Assembly (NCBI RefSeq): GCF_018860665.1
Contig: NZ_JAHKPK010000014.1
Coordinates: 1-64,000 of the forward strand
Direction of reading: 5' to 3'
DNA: 64,000 nt
Source: Pacificibacter marinus
GTDB taxonomy: Bacteria; Pseudomonadota; Alphaproteobacteria; Rhodobacterales; Rhodobacteraceae
Under the pieces are notes generated by a model. The model ran no database searches. It was not told where the DNA came from and saw only the letters and a list, made by a program, of their open reading frames with translations. Positions 34,829-42,607 of the stretch are shown here, one piece after another (position 1 is the stretch's first letter; each line of letters begins with the position of its first letter). A program made the translations under genes and the position numbers.

Positions 34829-34980
34829 CGCTGGATTGTCCGGATTGCTGGTCATTGGTGCGGTCCATATGCAAGGCGCTCAATTTGGCGCGAAGCGCTC
34901 TTATATGCAAGGGGTTTCAGGATTCAGTTTCATCATCATAGAGAGCAACCTTGCGCGCTTCGATTAAAAAATAGGCGTTG

Positions 34981-35057
34981 GGCCATAATTTTACACAGTA
35001 CCTCCCTGCGTTGACTTTACAACGCAAAGCCCCTGTGACCCTTGTCAAATTATGGCC
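34981..35057. promoter_or_regulatory. Nested inverted repeat spanning the nasT start codon
   Basis: Three inverted repeats are nested around one centre: GGCCATAATTT (34981-34991) with AAATTATGGCC (35047-35057), CACAG (34994-34998) with CTGTG (35033-35037), and GCGTTG (35008-35013) with CAACGC (35020-35025). The outer right arm contains the nasT ATG (35052-35054). In RNA this would fold into one long interrupted hairpin hiding the start codon; in DNA it could be an operator. The repeats are seen; the function is inferred. Confidence 0.55.
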
Positions 35058-35636
35058 AATACTCTTTCCGTTATCATTGTCGAACCCGATCCCGCGCGTG
35101 CGCAGCTTATCATCGATAGCCTGTGCGATGCGGGCGATTACCATGTGCATGTCATCGCTGAACCCACAGGTTTGGCGCGTCATATCAAAGCGCATAATCC
35201 AGACATCGTGTTGATCGATGTCGAAAGCCCTTCACGGGATACGCTCGAAGAACTTACACTTGCATCTGGCCCCCTGGATCGTCCTGTGGCGATGTTCGTG
35301 GACCGTTCAGATGATGGTCTGTCCACGGCCGCGATCGAGGCGGGGGTCTCAGCTTACGTGGTCGACGGTCTGCAAAGTCAGCGTGTGAAACCTGTAATTG
35401 ACGCGGCCATTGCGCGGTTCCGTATGTTCCAACGGATGCGTACGGAGCTGGCGGAAACCAAGCGCGCTTTGGAAGAACGTAAAGTCATTGATCGCGCAAA
35501 GGGGATGCTGATGCGTGCCCGCGGGATTGGCGAGGACGAAGCCTATGCGCTTTTACGCAAGACCGCGATGGATCAAGGTAAACGCGTGGCTGATGTTGCC
35601 AACGCGTTGGTGACCGCTGCGGGGCTTTTGGCATGA
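35052..35636 (+). CDS. nasT: NasT-type ANTAR antitermination regulator
   Basis: A 194-residue two-domain protein: an N-terminal receiver-like domain (DIVLIDVES, about 51-59) and a C-terminal ANTAR RNA-binding domain (about 125-190, VIDRAKGMLMRARGIGEDEA). In nitrate-assimilating bacteria NasT binds a two-hairpin leader RNA and stops a terminator from forming; without nitrate it is held by NasS. Exactly such a leader lies downstream at 36909-37027. It overlaps nasS by ATGA. Confidence 0.92.
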   Translation: MANTLSVIIVEPDPARAQLIIDSLCDAGDYHVHVIAEPTGLARHIKAHNPDIVLIDVESPSRDTLEELTLASGPLDRPVAMFVDRSDDGLSTAAIEAGVSAYVVDGLQSQRVKPVIDAAIARFRMFQRMRTELAETKRALEERKVIDRAKGMLMRARGIGEDEAYALLRKTAMDQGKRVADVANALVTAAGLLA

Positions 35637-36808
35637 AGGGCACGGTTCTCTCTGTTGGTTTCATGCCGCTGGTGGATGCAGCACCACTGATTGTTGCACA
35701 AGAAATGGGGTTCGCTGCCGAAGAAGGTATCGCACTGGATTTGCGCCGCGCGCCATCGTGGTCATCTTTGCGGGATATGCTCAGTTTTGGCCAAGTTGAG
35801 GCGGCACATATGTTGTCACCAGTGCCTGTTGCTTCTGCTTTGGGACTAGGTGGAGCACATGCAAAACTGTCTGCAGTCTCGGTTTTATCCATAAATGGGA
35901 CTGTTATTGGTGTTTCCAATGCTTTGGCGCAGAAAATGCGCGGGCAGGGGCACAGTTTTGATTTCCGCGATGCTTATGCCGCGGGTAATGCGCTGATTGC
36001 GGCTGCAGGGGCGCGGTTGCGCATCGGCGTGCCATTTCCGTTTTCGATGCATGCGGAACTTTTGTATTACTGGCTATCGGCTTTAGGGCTTCCCGCGCCG
36101 CAGGGCGTCGATATTAAAACGGTCCCCCCGTCGTTGATGGCAGAGGCTATCAAGGCGGGCGAGATCGACGCTTTTTGTGTAGGGGAACCTTGGGGGTCTA
36201 TCGCTGTGGAAAACGGCGTTGGTGAATTGTTATTGCCCGGATCCGCGATATGGTCCTTTGCGCCGGAAAAAGTTCTTGCTGTGCGCTCTGATTGGGCTGA
36301 ACAAGAAACGGCCCTGATGGGGCGGTTGATCCGGTCTGTATGTCGCGCTGGGCGGTGGCTGGCTGATCCGTCATCGCGCCTTTTGCGGTCCGAACTTTTG
36401 GCGCGTCCTGAATACCTGAACATGTCTGCTGACATTTTGGACCGGTCCTTTGATGGGCGGTTGGTGATTTCCAAAGCGGGTGTTGAACGTCGCGTAGATC
36501 AATTCATGGAATTCAACACAGGGGCGGCTTGTTTTCCGTGGCGATCCCAAGCGGAATGGATTGGTGGTCAGCTCGCTGCGCGTTTGGGGCTTGATCGCCC
36601 TGCGGCTTTAGCTGCTGCAGGATCGGTGTTTCGATCTGATCTATATCGCGCCGCACATGCCCGAACATCCGCAGATATGCCGATTGCATCGAGCAAAGTT
36701 GAAGGCGGTGTCGAGGTGCCAACAGCCGTTGCATCAGAATCAGGTCAGATCATTTTGCAGCCTGACCGGTTTTTCGATGGGCGCGTTTTTGAGCCAAATT
36801 TGGGCTAG
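35633..36808 (+). CDS. nasS: NasS-type cytoplasmic nitrate sensor
   Basis: A 391-residue homologue of the nitrate-binding protein NrtA without a signal peptide, so it stays in the cytoplasm. Shared features with the NrtA at 37091 include SVGFMPLVDAAPLIVAQEMGF at the N-terminus (interrupted here for brevity at residue 26) and FCVGEPWG near residue 180. NasS binds NasT when nitrate is absent and releases it when nitrate binds. It overlaps nasT by 4 bases. Confidence 0.9.
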   Translation: MKGTVLSVGFMPLVDAAPLIVAQEMGFAAEEGIALDLRRAPSWSSLRDMLSFGQVEAAHMLSPVPVASALGLGGAHAKLSAVSVLSINGTVIGVSNALAQKMRGQGHSFDFRDAYAAGNALIAAAGARLRIGVPFPFSMHAELLYYWLSALGLPAPQGVDIKTVPPSLMAEAIKAGEIDAFCVGEPWGSIAVENGVGELLLPGSAIWSFAPEKVLAVRSDWAEQETALMGRLIRSVCRAGRWLADPSSRLLRSELLARPEYLNMSADILDRSFDGRLVISKAGVERRVDQFMEFNTGAACFPWRSQAEWIGGQLAARLGLDRPAALAAAGSVFRSDLYRAAHARTSADMPIASSKVEGGVEVPTAVASESGQIILQPDRFFDGRVFEPNLG

Positions 36809-36862
36809 AGCTTAAATAATAAGCAAAACTACCGAGGGTTTTGCTGCTGTTGAAAAAACATT

Positions 36863-36961
36863 CCGTGATGCATTGCGGACTTCGCATCAAAACGGTCCAC
36901 TGAACTCAGTCGAAGGCAATGGCGCCACGACGCAGAATTATGTTTCCAGTGATGGAATACG
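36863..36961 (+). ncRNA. ANTAR-type antitermination leader (two hexaloop hairpins)
   Basis: Two hairpins show the ANTAR-target hallmark, a six-base loop with A first and G fourth. P1 (36909-36931): GTCG, internal loop, GGC, loop AATGGC, GCC, CGAC. P2 (36941-36961): TGTTTCC, loop AGTGAT, GGAA, one bulged T, ACG. A 9-base linker separates them and a strong terminator begins 10 bases after P2. P2's 3' strand contains ATACG, the same five bases as the terminator's left stem, so both can pair with CGTAT on the right side. A further hairpin (TGATGC/GCATCA with CCG/CGG, 36863-36895) lies upstream. NasT, encoded just upstream, is the expected binder. Confidence 0.85.
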
Positions 36962-36971
36962 AAGAGCAAAG

Positions 36972-37027
36972 CCGCTCGATACGTTCACCCTCCTCCTCCC
37001 GGGTGGGTCGTATCGGCGGTTTTTTTT
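36972..37027 (+). terminator. Regulated terminator of the nas leader
   Basis: A long stem CCGC(T)CGATACG with CGTATCGGCGG (36972-36983 with 37009-37019, 11 pairs, one bulge) is extended by CACCC/GGGTG (36986-36990 with 37001-37005) and followed by eight T. It lies 64 bases before nrtA. This is a strong intrinsic terminator that must be overcome to express the operon, the logical target of NasT antitermination. Confidence 0.9.
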
Positions 37028-37090
37028 GTGTTTGAGGTCGGTGTGCCGAGCAAGCCACCCTCAAGCGGATGACGACAAAGGGACACGGTA

Positions 37091-38458
37091 ATGAAGAAAC
37101 TACTTATTGGCCTCATCGCCAGCACAGCACTCGCAGCACCCGGTTTTGCCGAAATGCTAGATCTTGAAAAAGACGAACTGACATTTGGCTTTATCAAATT
37201 GACCGACATGGCACCGCTCGCTGTTGCATACGAGCAGGGCTTCTTTGATGACGAAGGTCTGTTTGTCACATTGGAAGCGCAAGCCAACTGGAAAGTGCTT
37301 TTGGATGGCGTGATCGACGGCACACTGGACGGTGCGCATATGCTGGCGGGTCAGCCTTTGGCGGCCACAATCGGTTACGGCACCGAAGCGCATATCGTCA
37401 CGCCATTCTCAATGGATTTGAACGGCAATGCGATCACCTTGTCGAACGAGGTTTGGGAAACCATTAAGCCGACTTTGCCAACAGACCCTGATGGCAAAAT
37501 CTCGCACCCTATTTCAGCTTCCGCTTTGAAACCTGTGCTTGACGATTACGCTGCTAAAGGCAAGCCGTTCAACATGGGCATGGTGTTCCCAGTGTCCACG
37601 CATAATTATGAACTGCGCTACTGGTTGGCAGCGGGTGGTATCAACCCTGGATACTACTCACCTGAAAACGTCTCCGGTCAAATCGGTGCAGAAGTCTTCT
37701 TGTCTGTGACGCCCCCACCTCAAATGCCAGCGACGTTGGAAGCGGGCACGATCGACGGTTATTGCGTTGGGGAACCGTGGAACCAGCAAGCCGTGTTTAA
37801 AGGCATCGGCGTGCCTGTGATCACCGATTACGAACTTTGGAAAAACAACCCAGAGAAAGTGTTCGGCATCACCAACGAATTTTCTGAAATGTACCCGAAC
37901 ACAACCAAAGCTGTGGTCAAGGCGCTGATCCGCGCTGCGATGTGGTTGGACGAAAACGACAACGCCAACCGTCCTGAAGCGGTGGAAATCCTGTCACGTG
38001 CCGACTATGTGGGCGCCGATTACGATGTGATTGCGAACTCTATGACGGGGACGTTTGAGTATGAAAAAGGCGATGCGCGCGAGGTTCCAGACTTCAACGT
38101 GTTCTTCCGTCACCACGCCACATACCCGTTCTATTCTGACGCTGTTTGGTACCTGACGCAGATGCGTCGCTGGGGTCAAATTGCCGAGGCCAAGCCTGAT
38201 AGCTGGTATGATGAGGTTGCGAAATCTGTTTACAAACCAGAGATTTACCTCGAGGCAGCAAAGCTTTTGGTCGAAGAAGGTTTGGCAGATTCAGCTGATT
38301 TCCCTTGGGACTCTGATGGCTATAAAGCGCCAACGCCAGCTGAGGACATCATCGATGGTATCGAGTTCAATGGTGCCACGCCAAATGCTTACTTGGAAAG
38401 CCTGCCGATTGGCCTGAAAGGCGAACAGATCGTCTCAGGTTCAGACATCAAAGGTTAA
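37091..38458 (+). CDS. nrtA: Nitrate ABC transporter, periplasmic binding protein
   Basis: A 455-residue NrtA/CmpA-family protein with a signal peptide (about 1-20, cleaved after GFA). Conserved nitrate-binder segments include [20 protein letters not shown] and YCVGEPWN. It binds nitrate in the periplasm and delivers it to NrtB. AAAGGGACACGG precedes the start. It is the first gene after the regulated leader. A perfect 8-bp hairpin follows its stop before nrtB. Confidence 0.92.
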   Translation: MKKLLIGLIASTALAAPGFAEMLDLEKDELTFGFIKLTDMAPLAVAYEQGFFDDEGLFVTLEAQANWKVLLDGVIDGTLDGAHMLAGQPLAATIGYGTEAHIVTPFSMDLNGNAITLSNEVWETIKPTLPTDPDGKISHPISASALKPVLDDYAAKGKPFNMGMVFPVSTHNYELRYWLAAGGINPGYYSPENVSGQIGAEVFLSVTPPPQMPATLEAGTIDGYCVGEPWNQQAVFKGIGVPVITDYELWKNNPEKVFGITNEFSEMYPNTTKAVVKALIRAAMWLDENDNANRPEAVEILSRADYVGADYDVIANSMTGTFEYEKGDAREVPDFNVFFRHHATYPFYSDAVWYLTQMRRWGQIAEAKPDSWYDEVAKSVYKPEIYLEAAKLLVEEGLADSADFPWDSDGYKAPTPAEDIIDGIEFNGATPNAYLESLPIGLKGEQIVSGSDIKG

Positions 38459-38466
38459 TCTTAAGC

Positions 38467-38486
38467 GGAGCGCCTAAAGGCGCTCC
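38467..38486 (+). other. Intercistronic hairpin after nrtA
   Basis: GGAGCGCC-TAAA-GGCGCTCC forms a perfect 8-pair hairpin 8 bases after the nrtA stop, followed by ACCTTTTACC. It is likely to stabilise the nrtA message or partly terminate, giving more binding protein than permease. Confidence 0.7.
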
Positions 38487-38515
38487 ACCTTTTACCGTTT
38501 TTAAGGATCGCCCCA

Positions 38516-39610
38516 ATGACTGCCATTGACCCACATACCTTGGACGCAGATAGCATTGCGAAGTCCAAAGAGGCAAAGCGCGCCAGACTGTTCACCCGTA
38601 TCAACAAAGCGGATAAATGGTTTCAAGTGATCGGCCTGAGCTGGATGACCCCGATTTTGAAAGCGCTCGCGGGCGACAATCCACGCGCGCAAGGCAAGGA
38701 AATTTGGCGCCTTTTGGGTGTGCCTGTCTTGGCGATCATCGGATTTTTACTGCTTTGGGGCGTTATGGCACCCAAGGTCGTGACCTCTCTTGGGGCGATC
38801 CCCGGACCGGCAGCTGTCTGGGTCGAGGCAAAGAACCTTCACGCAGATGCGATTGCAAAATCGGAAAAGAAAGCCAGTCATGAAGAACGTGTGACAAAAC
38901 GCAACGAGCGCTTTATTGCGAATGGTCAGCCTGACAAAGTTAAGGACATTCCATATACGGGGTCGCCGTCTTACTACACACAGATTTGGACCTCGATCAA
39001 AACGGTGTTCTTTGGCTTCTTGATTGGTTCTGTTATCGCCATTCCTTTGGGCATCTTTGCAGGCCTGTCACCTTATGCGAACTCAGCCATAAACCCGTTG
39101 GTACAATTGTTTAAACCTGTATCGCCGCTGGCGTGGTTGCCGATTGTGACCATGGTTGTCTCTGCCGTCTACACCACGAACGATGGCATGTTTTCCAAGT
39201 CGTTTTTGGTATCCGCGATCACGGTGACGCTCTGTTCGCTTTGGCCCACGTTGATCAACACGGCGATGGGGGTGGCCACCATCGACAAAGATTTGATTTC
39301 TGTCTCTAAAGTTCTGAAAATGAACACATACAGTAAAATCACCAAGCTGGTTTTGCCCTCTGCTTTGCCGTTGATTTTCACCGGCTTGCGCCTGTCATTG
39401 GGTGTGGGCTGGATGGTTTTGATCGCTGCTGAAATGCTGGCGCAGAATCCCGGATTGGGCAAGTTCGTTTGGGATGAATTCCAAAACGGATCCTCGCAAT
39501 CTTTGGCGAAAATCATCGTTGCGGTGCTGACCATCGGTATCATCGGGTTCTTGTTGGACCGTGTGATGTTCGCACTGCAATCCCTGACAACTTTCTCGAA
39601 CAACCGGTGA
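38516..39610 (+). CDS. nrtB: Nitrate ABC transporter permease
   Basis: A 364-residue inner-membrane permease of the NrtB/SsuC type. A soluble, lysine-rich N-terminal part and one helix near 65-85 precede a loop and five or six membrane segments. The EAA-like loop for the ATPase is at about 250-275 (GVATIDKDLISVSKVLKMN). It follows TTTTTAAGGATCGCCCC. Confidence 0.9.
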   Translation: MTAIDPHTLDADSIAKSKEAKRARLFTRINKADKWFQVIGLSWMTPILKALAGDNPRAQGKEIWRLLGVPVLAIIGFLLLWGVMAPKVVTSLGAIPGPAAVWVEAKNLHADAIAKSEKKASHEERVTKRNERFIANGQPDKVKDIPYTGSPSYYTQIWTSIKTVFFGFLIGSVIAIPLGIFAGLSPYANSAINPLVQLFKPVSPLAWLPIVTMVVSAVYTTNDGMFSKSFLVSAITVTLCSLWPTLINTAMGVATIDKDLISVSKVLKMNTYSKITKLVLPSALPLIFTGLRLSLGVGWMVLIAAEMLAQNPGLGKFVWDEFQNGSSQSLAKIIVAVLTIGIIGFLLDRVMFALQSLTTFSNNR

Positions 39611-39614
39611 TCTC

Positions 39615-41306
39615 ATGAGCATTTTAACGTTCGAAAACGTCAACAAAGGCTTCGGCAACGGGCTGACGCGTCAAGAAGTTCTCAAGGACATTTCCTTGGA
39701 TGTAAAAGAAGGTGAATTCCTTGCCATCCTAGGGTTCTCTGGCTCTGGAAAGTCCACGATCATGAATATGGTCGCAGGTCTGGAAAAGCCCGACACAGGC
39801 AGCGTGACCTTCAAAGGTCAGCCGATTGAAGGCCCCGGCCCAGAACGCGGTTTGGTGTTTCAGTCCTATTCTTTGATGCCGTGGTTGACGGTCAAAGGGA
39901 ATGTCCTATTGGCGGTTCAAAGCGTCTTTCCAAAGCTGTCCAAGGCTGAGCAAAGCGACAAAGCGGATCACTACATCAATATGGTTGGGTTGGGGCACGC
40001 GTCAGCGCGTCGCCCTGCGGAATTGTCCGGCGGGATGCGTCAACGTGTGTCTGTGGCCCGTGCTTTGGCGATGGACCCTGAGATGCTGTTGCTGGACGAG
40101 CCATTGTCTGCGCTTGATGCTTTGACACGTGCGAATTTGGCCGATGAGATTTTGGATATTTGGGAGCAGGACAAAAAGACCTGTATCTTGATCACCAACG
40201 ATGTGGACGAAGCCATTTTACTGGCGGATCGCATTGTGCCACTCAATCCTGATGGCACGTTGGGTGAGCCTTTTGTGGTGAATATTCCACGTCCACGGGA
40301 TCGTGGGGCGATGAACAACGATGTGACGTTCAAAGCCTTACGCGTTGCTGTGACGTCTTACTTGATGGATGTGGGGATCACCGCCAAACACGAAGAATCG
40401 CGCATCCTGCCAAATGTAACGCCGATCCATTCTGTGCCTGCGGCTGTGACCAAAGCCCAAGAAGGCATGATCACAGATCGTTACCTTGATTTCTCGCAAA
40501 TCCATAAGATTTACCCGACCCCCAAAGGGCCGCTCACTGTTGTGGAAGACTTTGATCTTAAGGTGAACCGTGGCGAATTTATTTCAGTTATCGGCCACTC
40601 TGGTTGCGGCAAATCTACTGTTTTGACGATGGCGGCAGGTCTGAATGATATCTCGAAAGGTGTCATCAAACTTGATGGGTATGAGGTGCGTGGCGCGGAC
40701 CCTGAACGCGCGGTTGTGTTCCAATCGCCGAACCTGTTCCCTTGGCTCACAGCCAAAGAAAACGTCGCCATCGGTGTGCATAAAGTCTATCCCAACGCCA
40801 GCCAAGCTGAACGCCAAGATGTGATCGAATACTATTTGGAACGTGTGGGGCTCGCGGACGCGATGGACAAAGAAGCGCATTCTATGTCCAACGGTATGAA
40901 ACAGCGTGTCGGAATCGCTCGCGCCTTTGCTTTATCGCCCAAATTGCTGCTGCTTGATGAGCCCTTCGGTATGCTTGACAGTCTGACACGGTGGGAATTG
41001 CAAGAGGTGTTGATGGAAGTGTGGGAACGCACAAAAGTCACCACGATCTGTGTCACGCATGACGTGGATGAGGCGATTTTGCTGTCGGACCGTGTTGTGA
41101 TGATGACCAATGGGCCACAGGCGACAATCGGCAAAATCACCAATGTTAATCTGCCACGACCACGCACCCGCAAAGCGCTGCTTGAGCACCCTGATTACTA
41201 TCACTACCGCCAAGAGGTTCTCGATTTCTTGGAAGAGTACGAACACGGTGCCAAACCAAAACCAAAGGTGCAAATGCCTGCCGTGAAATCAGTCGCAGCC
41301 GAGTAA
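39615..41306 (+). CDS. nrtC: Nitrate ABC transporter ATPase, two fused NBDs
   Basis: A 563-residue protein holding two complete ATPase domains (about 1-250 and 285-530), in place of separate nrtC and nrtD genes. NBD1: Walker A GFSGSGKST (40-48), signature LSGG (about 137-140), Walker B LLLDEP, but the switch histidine is N195 (LITNDVDEA). NBD2: Walker A GHSGCGKST (about 327-335), Walker B LLLDEP and H482 intact, but the signature is MSNG (424-427). In the expected head-to-tail arrangement one composite ATP site is fully canonical while the other lacks both the switch His and a normal signature. It ends with a lysine/proline-rich tail. Confidence 0.9.
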   Translation: MSILTFENVNKGFGNGLTRQEVLKDISLDVKEGEFLAILGFSGSGKSTIMNMVAGLEKPDTGSVTFKGQPIEGPGPERGLVFQSYSLMPWLTVKGNVLLAVQSVFPKLSKAEQSDKADHYINMVGLGHASARRPAELSGGMRQRVSVARALAMDPEMLLLDEPLSALDALTRANLADEILDIWEQDKKTCILITNDVDEAILLADRIVPLNPDGTLGEPFVVNIPRPRDRGAMNNDVTFKALRVAVTSYLMDVGITAKHEESRILPNVTPIHSVPAAVTKAQEGMITDRYLDFSQIHKIYPTPKGPLTVVEDFDLKVNRGEFISVIGHSGCGKSTVLTMAAGLNDISKGVIKLDGYEVRGADPERAVVFQSPNLFPWLTAKENVAIGVHKVYPNASQAERQDVIEYYLERVGLADAMDKEAHSMSNGMKQRVGIARAFALSPKLLLLDEPFGMLDSLTRWELQEVLMEVWERTKVTTICVTHDVDEAILLSDRVVMMTNGPQATIGKITNVNLPRPRTRKALLEHPDYYHYRQEVLDFLEEYEHGAKPKPKVQMPAVKSVAAE

Positions 41307-41311
41307 CCAAC

Positions 41312-42607
41312 ATGGATGCGAAAAAACTTGTCATCATCGGCGCAGGAATGGCCCCCGGTCGATTGCTTGATCATTTGATCGCGGCTGATCCGCAAGCTTT
41401 TGATGTCACGCTGTTCAACGCAGAAAAGCGTGGCACTTATAACCGTCTTATGCTGTCGCCTGTCTTGTCTGGCGAAAAGACCTATGCGGATATCGTGACT
41501 CATGATGACGTTTGGTACGCCAAGCATGGTGTGACGTGCCGATTTGATGAGCGCGTGCTGTCGATTGATCCAGTTGCCAAAATGGTGGTCGGGGAAAAGG
41601 GCAGTGTTGCCTATGACAAGCTGGTGATCGCGACGGGATCAACGCCATTTATGATCCCGATTCCGGGGCATGATTTACCCGGCGTGATCGCCTATCGCGA
41701 TCTTGAAGACACCGAGGTTATGATCGCGCTTGGCCGAAAAACTGACGCACGCGCTGTTGTGATCGGTGGCGGTGTTTTGGGGCTTGAGGCTGCAGCCGGC
41801 ATGGCTGCGCGCGGGGTCAACGTGACGGTGGTGCACAATTCAGGCCATGTCATGAACCGTCAACTCGACGCACCCGCAGGTGGGTTGCTGAGAGCTGATC
41901 TTGAAGCGCGGGGTATACAGGTGCTTTGCAATGCCGCGTCAAAGCAAATCGTAGCGGGTGCAGATGGTCGTGTGCGGGCTTTGCAATTGATTGATGGCAC
42001 AGAGATTGCTTGTGATCTTTTGGTGATGGCTGTTGGGATCAGACCCAATGTCTCCGTCGCGGCTGACGCAGGTTTGAACGTAGACAAGGGCGTTGTTGTC
42101 GATGATCACATGCAGACCTCAAACCCGAATATTTTCGGCTTGGGCGAATGTGTGGAACATAACGGTGCGTTGTTTGGCTTGGTGGCCCCGCTTTATGATC
42201 AAGCCGAGGTTCTTGCCAAAACACTGCTGGGTCAAAGCGCGCAGTTTGTGCCTAAAGAGCTGTCGACCAAGTTGAAAGTCACCGGTTGTGATTTGTTCTC
42301 TGCCGGAGATTTCGAAGATGGTGATGATCGCGAAAGCATCGTGTTTCACGACAAAATACGGCGTGTCTACAAGCGGTTGGTGATCAAGCAAAACAAACTT
42401 ATCGGTGCCGTTCTTTATGGTGAAACTGCCGATGGCGCGTGGTTCTACCAACATATCACAGCTGGCACAAATGTGGCGTCATTGCGTGATCAGCTCATAT
42501 TCGGACCTGCTTTTGATGCAGATCACACGCAACTGCCTCAGTCTGCGATCACGTCAGACATCGCGCGCCCCGCGTCCATTTCGATGATTCAAGAAAGCCT
42601 ACAATGA
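41312..42607 (+). CDS. FAD/NAD(P)H-dependent oxidoreductase of the nitrate operon
   Basis: A 431-residue flavoprotein with two dinucleotide-binding folds (LVIIGAGMAPG near 6 and AVVIGGGVLGLEAA near 150) and a rubredoxin-reductase-like C-terminal domain. It matches the N-terminal half of NirB but has no siroheme or 4Fe-4S nitrite-reductase part. Between the transporter and nasA, and overlapping nasA by ATGA, it most likely passes electrons from NAD(P)H to NasA, whose C-terminus carries a 2Fe-2S domain, i.e. a NasB-like role. A nitrite reductase partner elsewhere is the alternative. Confidence 0.82.
   Translation: MDAKKLVIIGAGMAPGRLLDHLIAADPQAFDVTLFNAEKRGTYNRLMLSPVLSGEKTYADIVTHDDVWYAKHGVTCRFDERVLSIDPVAKMVVGEKGSVAYDKLVIATGSTPFMIPIPGHDLPGVIAYRDLEDTEVMIALGRKTDARAVVIGGGVLGLEAAAGMAARGVNVTVVHNSGHVMNRQLDAPAGGLLRADLEARGIQVLCNAASKQIVAGADGRVRALQLIDGTEIACDLLVMAVGIRPNVSVAADAGLNVDKGVVVDDHMQTSNPNIFGLGECVEHNGALFGLVAPLYDQAEVLAKTLLGQSAQFVPKELSTKLKVTGCDLFSAGDFEDGDDRESIVFHDKIRRVYKRLVIKQNKLIGAVLYGETADGAWFYQHITAGTNVASLRDQLIFGPAFDADHTQLPQSAITSDIARPASISMIQESLQ

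Noticed and set aside
36809-36862. Sigma-54 promoter for the nitrate operon
   Set aside because: GG and GC dinucleotides occur, but none at the required -24/-12 spacing.
39169-39603. Open frame of 144 codons on the minus strand
   Set aside because: Antisense to nrtB; reading suggests the reverse of membrane-helix codons.
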